A DNA stretch of 64,000 nucleotides from assembly GCF_052055875.1 (NCBI RefSeq), contig NZ_CP170508.1:682001-746000 (forward strand), written 5' to 3'. Both the position numbers and the translations under genes were made by a program. This document shows, piece by piece, positions 55,054-62,832 of this stretch; within the stretch, counting starts at the first letter, position 1; each line of letters begins with the position of its first letter. Below the pieces are notes generated by a model. That model did no database searches. It saw only the letters and a list, made by a program, of their open reading frames with translations, and was not told where the DNA came from. This DNA comes from Methanosphaerula subterraneus (GTDB taxonomy: Archaea > Halobacteriota > Methanomicrobia > Methanomicrobiales > Methanospirillaceae).

Positions 55054-55452
55054 ATGCCGGATTTTTCAAATCCATTCAGTGGAAATGTCCCGAACCGTAT
55101 GTTGACCCCGGAGGAACTGATCAGAGCGCTCCGTCTGGACCTGGCTGCAGAGGAGGAGGCCACCTTCCTGTACATGTCCCACGCCGAGGCCACCGACAAT
55201 CCGCTTGCAAAGAAGGTGCTGCTCGACATCGCCAACGAGGAACGGGTGCATGTCGGTGAGCTCTCTCACCTCATTCACCTGCTGACCGGGGATGAGGATA
55301 CCTACATGGCACGGGGGGCGGCTGAAGTCGATGCGATGGCTGCAGGGACTCCCGGCATTGCTCCAGCCCCGGCAGCGGCAAAACCGGCACCTGCCGGAAC
55401 GCCGGCCCCGACACCCGTACAGCCGAAGACTATTGGATCCCTGAAGATTTAG
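55054..55452 (+). CDS. Encapsulated ferritin-like protein (encapsulin cargo)
   Basis: 132 residues. The ATG at 55054 has a strong GGAGGT five bases upstream; longer upstream readings have none. Two helices form the half-ferritin EncFtn domain: LAAEEEATFLYMSHAEA (iron ligand near Glu33/34) and LLDIANEERVHVGELSHLIHLL (Glu63 and His66). A disordered Ala/Pro linker (about 98-125) leads to the C-terminal TIGSLKI, which matches the targeting peptide that docks cargo inside family 1 encapsulin shells. As a decamer it would oxidise ferrous iron for storage within the shell. It lies 9 bases before the shell gene. Confidence 0.93.
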   Translation: MPDFSNPFSGNVPNRMLTPEELIRALRLDLAAEEEATFLYMSHAEATDNPLAKKVLLDIANEERVHVGELSHLIHLLTGDEDTYMARGAAEVDAMAAGTPGIAPAPAAAKPAPAGTPAPTPVQPKTIGSLKI

Positions 55453-55461
55453 GAGGAATGA

Positions 55462-56256
55462 ATGATGGTAGGAGAGAGTTATCTCGGGCGGAGCGACGCC
55501 CCGATCACCGCAGAGACCTGGACGATCCTCGACACGACGATGGTCGAGGCTGCAAAGAGTATGCTGACCGGCCGGCGTCTTCTGCATCTGGAGGGGCCAT
55601 ACGGCCTCGGGCTGAAGGCTATCCCGTTACAGGACAATGCACCGGAGGGGAAGCTGATCCGATCGGGGTTCGCCCCCGTCGACCTGATCCAGACCAGTTT
55701 TTCGCTGAGCAAGCGTGACCTCGCCGCATACGAGCGGGACGGGATGCTCCCGAACACGGCGGCGGTGGCCGTGGCAGCCATCGAGGCAGCCCGGCAGGAG
55801 GATCAGGTGGTCTTCACCGGCACCGACCAGGCGAAAGGGCTGATGAACGCGGACGGATCGCAGTCCGTCAAAATCGCCGGCTGGGACAAGATTGGCGCAG
55901 CAGCCGACGACCTGATCAAGGCCGTCACCGCACTGGACCAGGCCGGATTCCATGGCCCGTATGCCCTGGCACTGTCGCCGGCCCGGTACAACCTGCTCTT
56001 CCGACGGTACCCGCAGGGCTCTACGACGGAGCTCGAACACCTGCAGCAGATGATCACCGACGGGATCTTCAAGGCCCCGGTTCTGAAGGACGGCGGGGTG
56101 CTGATCGCATCTGGACAGCAGTACGCCGCCATCGTCCTCGGGCAGGACATGACGATCGGGTTCACCGGACCCTCCCAGGAGAACCTGGACTTCACGATCT
56201 CAGAGAGCCTGGCGCTGCTGATCAGAGAGCCGCGGGCGATCTGCGTGCTGAAGTGA
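55462..56256 (+). CDS. Encapsulin shell protein (family 1, HK97 fold)
   Basis: 264 residues, the normal size for T=1 family 1 shells (linocin/CFP29-like). Motifs: ITAETWTILDTTMVEAAKSMLTGRRLLHLEGPYGLGLKAIPL, LNADGSQ-type loop (GLMNADGSQSVKIAGW), GPYALALSPARYNLLFRRYPQG and the C-terminal QDMTIGFTGPSQENLDFTISESLALLIREPRAICVL. It self-assembles into a protein shell that holds the ferritin-like cargo coded just upstream. AGGAGG at 55451-55456 serves the ATG at 55462 or the one at 55465. Confidence 0.95.
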   Translation: MMVGESYLGRSDAPITAETWTILDTTMVEAAKSMLTGRRLLHLEGPYGLGLKAIPLQDNAPEGKLIRSGFAPVDLIQTSFSLSKRDLAAYERDGMLPNTAAVAVAAIEAARQEDQVVFTGTDQAKGLMNADGSQSVKIAGWDKIGAAADDLIKAVTALDQAGFHGPYALALSPARYNLLFRRYPQGSTTELEHLQQMITDGIFKAPVLKDGGVLIASGQQYAAIVLGQDMTIGFTGPSQENLDFTISESLALLIREPRAICVLK

Positions 56257-56292
56257 CCCGGGCAGAAAGAATACAGTCGGGAGACTTCCTCC

Positions 56293-56298
56293 TTTTTT
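56293..56298 (+). terminator. Oligo-T stretch after the encapsulin gene
   Basis: Six T residues about 37 bases after the encapsulin stop codon, between convergent genes; a weak but plausible archaeal terminator. Confidence 0.4.
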
Positions 56299-56376
56299 AT
56301 AGAACATTTCCAGGAAAAGAAGGCGAGGGCCTGGGACTTCAAGAGCCCCGGGTTGCACTCGACAGAGCAGACACTT

Positions 56377-56667
56377 CTACTTGATGAGGATATCAACAGC
56401 TTCTTTGAGGGTGATCACAGGGGAAATTTTCCCAGTATGATTCGTGAGCATTATTCCGGAGAAGAATGCGGTAATGTTTTTGTAATCACTCGTATCAAGG
56501 ATAAAGTAGAATGTGTGTTCATTCGGACAGGAATATATCCCATGCACCATTATACCGAGTTTCTTTGCCAGGTCATCCATTCCCTCAAACCAGGCCTTAA
56601 ACTCAGTACTGAATTCCTTCCTCGCAAGGCACATCTCAGGTGTATGGACAAGGGTTGCCACAAACAT
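56377..56667 (-). CDS. Small conserved protein, DUF3303-like or dimeric alpha-beta barrel
   Basis: 96 residues: MFVATLVHTPEMCLARKEF, GIYSCPNEHTFYFILDTSDYKNITAFFSGIMLTNHTGKISPV. The alternation of strands and helices and the His/Cys pairs suggest a ferredoxin-like alpha-beta barrel. A GTG directly before the ATG is an alternative start, with GGTGA upstream. It converges with the encapsulin gene. Function unknown. Confidence 0.65.
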   Translation of the reverse strand: MFVATLVHTPEMCLARKEFSTEFKAWFEGMDDLAKKLGIMVHGIYSCPNEHTFYFILDTSDYKNITAFFSGIMLTNHTGKISPVITLKEAVDILIK

Positions 56668-56825
56668 CACGGTTTTTCACCGTCCCCTGAGGAGATAGTA
56701 TAATATATAAAATATCTCCTCCCATCGTGACCCGTAAGCGTGCCCATCTATGTTACGGCACCAGAAAGGCCACTCTCCGACTTTTTTTTGTCTAGAGTGG
56801 TCAGGGATGGTGCGTTCACCACTTT

Positions 56826-56962
56826 TATAGTCGAAAACCTAACTGTTTATACAGTTAGATTTTCTCAAATAGTCTTAAACGCATCGAATCCCAAAATGGG
56901 TCAATCTCCGACTCCTCTGAGTCTACGATTGACCAGGGATGTTGCGTTCAACACTATAATCC
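56826..56962 (+). repeat. Dispersed non-coding repeat, copy B
   Basis: Related to the minus-strand block at 34341-34534 from TATAGTCGAAAA to GTTGCGTTCAACACTATAAT, but about 57 bases shorter in the middle. It contains a perfect hairpin CTAACTGT-TTAT-ACAGTTAG at about 56839-56858. The surrounding 56701-56983 has no supported gene. Confidence 0.75.
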
Positions 56963-56983
56963 TCAAAAAATTTTAGCCAGATC

Positions 56984-58324
56984 TCACTGCAGAGGGATCG
57001 GCGGCCCGCCGCGGCTGTATGTCGTTGAATCCAGGACAGCCAGCCAGTCGAAATCGGTGACGCTTTCAGGCGTCAGGGCGAAGTAGGTCGAGTTCTTCAG
57101 ACTGCCCGAGCGGGTCGGAAGAACTGCGATTGCCGGGGTCGGAAGCCCCCGGCCTCTGTGGGTCGGAATGAACCGGGCCGGCCCGGGCGCCGCAGTCAGC
57201 AACGCCTCGAGCGTGCCGGCTTCAGGCCGGCCGATGCCATTGGCATCGGAGACGCCCACGGCCGAACCGATGACGACATAGCGGGGGCCGAAGATCTCGT
57301 CGAGGTGCGCCCCAGCCGTCCACCATGCGAGTGCATGGGGGCCCAGTTGCCATTCTGCCTTTCCACGCCGCAGATGGCTGTTGTGAGCGAAGGCCAGCAC
57401 GTTCCCCCGGCCACGCTCGCGAGAGACTGCGTACGCCAGATTGTCCGCCATCATCGCATCGCGCATCCCGAGAAGTCGGAAAAGCCGCTCGCCCGGGTCC
57501 GCCGGTCGCGCCACGCCGGCATGATAGTTCAGCAACTGCCGGGCCACCGTTGCATACTGCACTGCTTCCAGATAGCGGCCTTCATCGCTCTTCGCCACCA
57601 GTTCGGGACGGCGTACACCCAGTTCAGCAATGAGATCCTCTGTCTCGATCCGCAGCGCTGTCGCGGCCGGCGACAGCCCCACCGACTGTGCCGGGTCCAT
57701 CATCGCAGCGGGGTTCTCCCACTCGGAGTCCTGGCCGAGAAGCGGGTCGATGCGTTCGCGATATTCCTGGCCGCTGGCGCCATCGATCGAGGCCAGGTAA
57801 TCGAGCACGAAGTGCAGGGCCTGGCGGGGACTATCGGTGCCCATCATCTCGGTCGGGCTGTCGAAGCCGTAGAACCGGAGGGTGACGCGATGGGAAGGAT
57901 CGGCGTTGTAGCGCCGCATCCACTCCACGAGCTCCCGGTTCGCGTCGAGCCGGCCGAAACCGTGGCTGAACCCGGTCTCCTGCAGAGCCTCGTATGATGC
58001 CGGGCCGCGACCGGCTATGTACTCGTTCACGATATGGGCCCGGGTGATACTGCTCTCGATGGCAATGGCGCTGTAGCCATGTACCTCCACCAGGCGCTGG
58101 AAGAGCCGGTTGCGGAGTGTGAGAATATCCTCGCCGCCGTGAAGTGCTTCCCCAAAGGCAAGCACCTCCACCGGGTCGTCCCGTGAGGCGAGGACCCTGT
58201 CGACGGAGGCGTTGAAGGTTTCGGACGAATCGACGGAGAATGGAATTGATTCGTGGAGAATCCATTCGTCGAGGGTGGTATACTTCGGGTCGGGACTTCT
58301 CTGAAGAGAGACATTATTTTTCAT
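56984..58324 (-). CDS. Erythromycin esterase family protein
   Basis: 446 residues of the EreA/EreB-like hydrolase family. Conserved parts: LAFGEALHGGEDILTLRNRLFQRL (the catalytic His/Glu region), IAIESSITRAHIVNEYI, RFYGFDSPTEMMG, and NVLAFAHNSHLRRGK with the second histidine. In bacteria some members open macrolide lactones; most have unknown substrates, and a methanogen has no macrolide-sensitive ribosome, so another ester is likely. High GC and normal codon use, so not obviously recent. Confidence 0.88.
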   Translation of the reverse strand: MKNNVSLQRSPDPKYTTLDEWILHESIPFSVDSSETFNASVDRVLASRDDPVEVLAFGEALHGGEDILTLRNRLFQRLVEVHGYSAIAIESSITRAHIVNEYIAGRGPASYEALQETGFSHGFGRLDANRELVEWMRRYNADPSHRVTLRFYGFDSPTEMMGTDSPRQALHFVLDYLASIDGASGQEYRERIDPLLGQDSEWENPAAMMDPAQSVGLSPAATALRIETEDLIAELGVRRPELVAKSDEGRYLEAVQYATVARQLLNYHAGVARPADPGERLFRLLGMRDAMMADNLAYAVSRERGRGNVLAFAHNSHLRRGKAEWQLGPHALAWWTAGAHLDEIFGPRYVVIGSAVGVSDANGIGRPEAGTLEALLTAAPGPARFIPTHRGRGLPTPAIAVLPTRSGSLKNSTYFALTPESVTDFDWLAVLDSTTYSRGGPPIPLQ

Positions 58325-58763
58325 TTTTTCCTAAGACCTCCCCATAACTCAGACCCATCCAGACATTTCCTGTATTAATCTCTTTTTCATGTAAAAAATA
58401 CGACCACCCATTCTCCCAGTGCAGGATGGGATAGAACGAATAGGGCCGGCGACTCAGCCAAAAATCACGTGATTTATCACGGATTATGCGATACGGCAGA
58501 CGGATGTCAAGCAGTGGAGATTTCACGTCCAGAAGCAGGGGCCGATAACCAGAGCGAAAACCGCGAAAATACTGCCACGCGGGTTAACAAAGGAGTGAAA
58601 ATGGGCACGTCTCCCCGAATAATGAATGAATAAAGGAACTCCACTGTTCGTGTGTGGTGCCCAATCCTGGGTAAAGGTAATTTCGTGTAAGGGTGCCTCT
58701 ACCAAAAGAGCCGGCGAAAGCGGCGGAAACCCGAAAAAAAGAGCGAGGCAGTTTCCAGGCGGC
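58325..58763. other. Intergenic region upstream of the esterase gene
   Basis: About 440 bases. Short frames exist but have poor protein character. GGAGGTCTTAGGA just before 58324 can serve the esterase start. Nothing else supported. Confidence 0.4.
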
Positions 58764-58901
58764 TCACTTGAGTTTCTTCTCGAGCTTCTTGAGCTTCTTC
58801 TTGGCGGCCTGGCTCCCTGCCTCTGCCTGCTTCGAGAGCTCTTCTGCCTTGGCCTTCTTCACTTGGTTCAGCTTCACCAATTGTTTCTTACTCGTTGGCA
58901 T
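58764..58901 (-). CDS. 45-residue Lys/Ala-rich basic protein
   Basis: From an ATG at 58901 with GAGGTGA six bases upstream. The product starts MPTSKKQLVKLNQVKKAKAE and ends KKKLKKLEKKLK, a single long amphipathic, strongly basic helix with about one third lysine. There is no membrane segment. The strong ribosome site and clean start and stop support a real gene. It may bind nucleic acid or the ribosome; no family recognised. Confidence 0.65.
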   Translation of the reverse strand: MPTSKKQLVKLNQVKKAKAEELSKQAEAGSQAAKKKLKKLEKKLK

Positions 58902-59150
58902 TCAGTCACCTCACTACGCCTTTGGCTGGTTCTCATTAGCTTTTTTCCTTCTTAAAATATCCCTGTATCGTTGTACCAGCCGTAAAAACTTCGAATACCC
59001 GAAGACCTGACCTGTGATCCTCGTACACTCCCGGAAAACCGTTCCAACGTTCTGTTCGTCCGGGGATGCTCCACGCTGGCCACTTGTCGTGGATTACTCA
59101 GGGTTGCGACCCTGGGCGATCGCCGGCGCCAGATCGACCATCAGTACCGT

Positions 59151-59246
59151 GTGGTACAACAGCCGGCCGCCGGTCCGGTCTCTATAAGGATAGCAGATGG
59201 CGAGATTGAGATTTACAAGCTGGTTCGCAATCAACTTGAAACGGAA
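59151..59246 (+). pseudogene. Fragment of a beta-helix protein C-terminus
   Basis: The translated stretch AAGPVSIRIADGEIEIYKLVRNQ matches the tail of the beta-helix protein at 1387-2856 (TVSLTMADGEVEVYELVRKPA) in place and order. Upstream of it (58902-59150) nothing of the beta-helix remains, and downstream the reading frame runs into unrelated, lower-GC sequence. A remnant of a second copy of that gene. Confidence 0.6.
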
Positions 59247-59521
59247 GCCCTAGCGAGGTGGACAAATTTGACCGGTTCAACTTTCGGCAACGTCCAAAAC
59301 TTCTGGGTTGATGATGAAGATCTGTCAGTGATGACAACCTCATGTTCTGGTCTCTACATTGGGCTAGATATATTCGATCTTTAGTTTTTTGAACGGCGAG
59401 GATATAGATGTCACAGTTCAGACGTGTGAATCTAATAGGTGACAATAACTTTGAATTCCAGAAACTACGTCTGAATTATTGGTAAAAGACCATTAATTAC
59501 AAAGGATATAATTTCCTACCT

Positions 59522-60352
59522 ATGACAGATTCGCCGAAAATTTCTGTAGAAGAAAAAATTATTAATGAAATTAAAAAGGGAGGGTTCCCTTTAGAGATGT
59601 TTTCCGCAATAACGTTGAATAAAAGAGGATGGGCCGTACGCCCCTCGTTAGATTACTTTGATCCTCAACTTGGAGAATTTCGAGAAACTGATATTGTCGC
59701 GTATAAATCATCAAAAACACCCGAAATTTTTAATATTCTTGTCATTGAATGTAAAAAATTGGAAAAAAATCCATGGGTCTTTATCCAACAAAAAAGACTC
59801 GGAAATCTTTCTGAAAATTTGAATATTGCAACATTTCAACATCATAGTGTATTTTATCAGAAACTCGAAGAAAAGATGAATTTTCATCACTATTCAAAAG
59901 TCCCTATTTGTACATACTCCTTGGTGCCTTTTGCCAGTGAAAAAGACCCAAACAATCGGCTTGCGAAGAGTATTTATCATGCAAAAAATCAAATTCTTTC
60001 TTCTGTTTCTCGATTGTACAATCAAAGGGAACAGATGCATAAAGAAAGTGGGGTATATTCTGGTTTTACCTTTATTTACCCAATAATTGTTTTTGATGGA
60101 CAACTATTTTCTGCAACAATTGACGAAAAAGACATCCGATTGTCTGAAGAGAATCACTTAATCCTTAGTGTTGAAAAAGAATTACTAAAAAAAAGAACTA
60201 TTCAACTTGATCATGATTTGCAGCAAGATCAGGAATATAAACCGTATTTTATTGATATCATAAAAAAAGAGTACTTTGAAGAATTTTTAGAATTATTTGA
60301 AAATTTTTATGAAGAAATTTCAGAATCGTTTTCCTCGTGTTATGAGGCTTAA
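59522..60352 (+). CDS. PD-(D/E)XK nuclease-like hypothetical protein
   Basis: 276 residues, very AT-rich and so unlike the housekeeping genes. Around residues 40-80 it has FRETDIVAYKSSKTPEIFNILVIECKKLEKNPW: a Glu/Asp, then E-C-K at the end of a strand, the core of PD-(D/E)XK nucleases of restriction-enzyme type. The N-terminus is helical (EKIINEIKKGGFPLEM), and the C-terminus is a charged helix. No methylase or helicase gene is adjacent, so it is either a lone nuclease of a defence system or a DNA repair enzyme. Confidence 0.6.
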   Translation: MTDSPKISVEEKIINEIKKGGFPLEMFSAITLNKRGWAVRPSLDYFDPQLGEFRETDIVAYKSSKTPEIFNILVIECKKLEKNPWVFIQQKRLGNLSENLNIATFQHHSVFYQKLEEKMNFHHYSKVPICTYSLVPFASEKDPNNRLAKSIYHAKNQILSSVSRLYNQREQMHKESGVYSGFTFIYPIIVFDGQLFSATIDEKDIRLSEENHLILSVEKELLKKRTIQLDHDLQQDQEYKPYFIDIIKKEYFEEFLELFENFYEEISESFSSCYEA

Positions 60353-60596
60353 GATAATCGATTATTTTTTATTATAGAGGTTCTGTTTGGAATAACTCGT
60401 AGAAATTACACCACTTGTGAACAATACCTGCACGACTTATGTGAATTCCCCCCGCATTTCCCTTTTCGGTCAAGGGAATATCGGCATCTCTCAGGAGAAC
60501 AATATTTCATCGCCGGCCCACTCTGGCTGCGGAAATCTGGAAATCCGATGAATAAATGACACTGATAAATATTTGTTAAGTACTGGGGTTACCCGA
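60353..60596. other. Spacer between convergent genes
   Basis: About 240 bases, mixed composition. No gene or repeat recognised. Confidence 0.4.
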
Positions 60597-62309
60597 TCAA
60601 GGGATGAGTCCACTTATGTGGGGTCCAATCGAGTTCCATATCGCCCATATCAGGATACTGACTTTATCTGGACCTGCAAGGCTGACAATTAGTGCCATCA
60701 CGGAAATTATTATTGCAGTCCGCTGTATCTTGCTGGTATCGATGGATGCACCAAGTGAAGCTACTGTTGAGAGGATTTCACGGTAGTCTCGATCGAAATC
60801 GACCAGTTCCTTTGCTTTCTTGTCTAGATAGATATTGAGTTCTTCATCCAATTCAACAGGTTCCTCCTGAAGTTTTTCGCCGTTTTTCCTGTCCAGATCT
60901 TCCAACCATGCGGATTTCCTTCGAACGAATCTGACTTCACTTCTAGCGTGCCTGCTTCTAGACGTAAATGCTCGAACGTCTCTGGCGATGCTGCTTGTGT
61001 CAAGACTTCCGCTGAGGAAGTTATCTCGTAGTTCTTCGAGCTCTTTGCGGTTAAATTGCCCATGTCGGGAACGTGCGGTATCCCTAAGGGAAGAGTTTTG
61101 TCGTTCTTTCAGCCTTAGGAAATCAGACATAGCAAGTCTGATGAAGAAGATCCGTATAATCTGGTCTAGGTAAAGGCAGATTGGATCGTATTCTTCGAGT
61201 CTATTTTTATACATTTCAGGGACTGCTTTGTAGACCTTTGATACCTGACCCCACAATGTCCACGTGTTCTCAACTTTAAGAGTAGGGCATAGGAACTGAT
61301 CCACTGCTTCAAGGAGAAGGCCAGGGAGTTCATCAGTAACGTTCTGGTAGAAATTAGAATTGATAATGCCTAGAGCACGTAGCGCATCACAGGTAATCCG
61401 CTCTTCTGGTTGGCCTAGGCTAGGATCGTACTTATTGAGAAGTAAAAGGTCGATTAGCGGCTGTTGAGAATTTTTATCAGCGGCGAATACGCCTGAACAA
61501 TTCTTTGCCATCCATTTTCGCGCGAGAGCATGGAGACGAACCCGTTCAGTTTGAGTTTCACTTAAGCCACTTTGGAGTCTATCCTCTGCTCTCCGCTGCC
61601 CATTCTGTCTGACGAGTCGGGGCTCATGGGTTGCATGCCATACATTGTCCAAAGAATGTTGACCTTGATCGCTCAGCTTGAAATGGGCAACGACTGCAGT
61701 TAGACCCGGACCAACTTGCAGGCCTACGAGGTCGATATAGTTGAATTCTATTGGTAGATTCCTACGCTCTGCGTCAGGAATGATAGGAGATGTTAAGGAG
61801 ACTATCGAACCTATGTGCCACCAATTTCCACCTTCGCCATTGCGCGCCCGCTCTAGTATCTCTTGGTTTCCTTCTGATAGGCCGTAATGGAGCCGATCTC
61901 TGTCCCAGCCGTGACGCTCAAATGCCTGCTTAAGAGAATCAAACTGACTTGGGGGGAAAAACTCACATACCCACATTCCTGGAACCCGCACGCTCTCTCC
62001 ATCTGGCACCATCAGGTTATGGAGAGGATCCTCTCGGTTCCAGGCACGGAAGCGATCTAGCGATTCGTACGGGATTAGGTAGTTCATGGCATGAACTAGT
62101 GCTTTCCTGATCTTACGTGGGAAACGTTTCCCCACCGTGGAATACAAAACACCATTAAGATACCTATAGGGAAGGTCATACCAGCGGCGACCCTCACCGA
62201 TCCACGGCACTGTATTGGACGCATCCTCAACATTAATCGAAACGTGACTTGGAGGGGATTCGGACTCTTTTTCTTGATCGAAGGGTTGATTTTCGGTAAC
62301 ATCTGTCAT
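60597..62309 (-). CDS. Large hypothetical protein with C-terminal membrane helix
   Basis: 570 residues. Mostly soluble, with helical segments (RKIRKALVHAMNYLIPYESLDRFRAW; a basic, arginine-rich region RDVRAFTSRSRHARSEVRFVRRKSAWLEDL near 440-470) and a coiled-coil-like stretch LDEELNIYLDKKAKELVDFDRDYREIL. A hydrophobic helix IIISVMALIVSLA and a second one follow at about 535-565. GC is intermediate. The layout, a cytosolic domain with C-terminal membrane anchor, recalls effectors of defence systems, but no known domain is recognised. AGGGAAC lies before the ATG. Confidence 0.65.
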   Translation of the reverse strand: MTDVTENQPFDQEKESESPPSHVSINVEDASNTVPWIGEGRRWYDLPYRYLNGVLYSTVGKRFPRKIRKALVHAMNYLIPYESLDRFRAWNREDPLHNLMVPDGESVRVPGMWVCEFFPPSQFDSLKQAFERHGWDRDRLHYGLSEGNQEILERARNGEGGNWWHIGSIVSLTSPIIPDAERRNLPIEFNYIDLVGLQVGPGLTAVVAHFKLSDQGQHSLDNVWHATHEPRLVRQNGQRRAEDRLQSGLSETQTERVRLHALARKWMAKNCSGVFAADKNSQQPLIDLLLLNKYDPSLGQPEERITCDALRALGIINSNFYQNVTDELPGLLLEAVDQFLCPTLKVENTWTLWGQVSKVYKAVPEMYKNRLEEYDPICLYLDQIIRIFFIRLAMSDFLRLKERQNSSLRDTARSRHGQFNRKELEELRDNFLSGSLDTSSIARDVRAFTSRSRHARSEVRFVRRKSAWLEDLDRKNGEKLQEEPVELDEELNIYLDKKAKELVDFDRDYREILSTVASLGASIDTSKIQRTAIIISVMALIVSLAGPDKVSILIWAIWNSIGPHISGLIP

Positions 62310-62634
62310 GTAATCTTGTTCCCTGTGATGTTTGTCGATCCAATAACTCGCATCATCCGCTCTGTTCTACCGGCGATTCAGTAGCGTGGTCTACCTTAAC
62401 GAAATGCTTGGTCGCTAACACCAGAAGAAGGTAAACGTTGTGTAGGGAACTGTGATGCTATTACCCGATACTTTGACGCTCGGAAACGAAGAATTGTTTG
62501 GTTTAGTGTAGTGCGGGGATACCTGCGGGTGGAACACGATATCCGATCGACCGGCTCCCCCATTACCGCGATGGGAGTCCCCAACCTGCCTACAAGATGG
62601 GCAAACGGGAGCCGGCTTTGGTGCCCAGACGTTT

Positions 62635-62829
62635 CTATAGGGGGGCTGGCAATCTCGACGCCTCGCCGAGTACCGTGACGATAGTTTGGGGGGTCTCCTT
62701 CACTAGTTCGATCAACACGATAAAAGTACCACTATCTTTGCCCTTGTCAAATTCCTGTTTGATCAGGTCCGACCGCCACGCTGGAACTGAGAAGCGGTTG
62801 AGGTAGCGACTCTGGATGGGTTGGATATG
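62635..62829 (-). pseudogene. Possible gene remnant without start codon
   Basis: An open stretch of 65 codons reading HIQPIQSRYLNRFSVP ... ELVKETPQTIVTVLGEAS with protein-like composition but no ATG at its head, lying directly after the stop codon of the membrane gene in another frame. It may be the lost C-terminus of that gene after a frameshift or a relic of another gene. The rest of 62310-62634 shows no supported gene. Confidence 0.3.
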
Positions 62830-62832
62830 TTA

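Noticed and set aside
58314..58705. Two short minus-strand frames (70 and 60 codons) upstream of the esterase
   Set aside because: No ribosome sites, odd composition and one overlaps the esterase start; probably noncoding.
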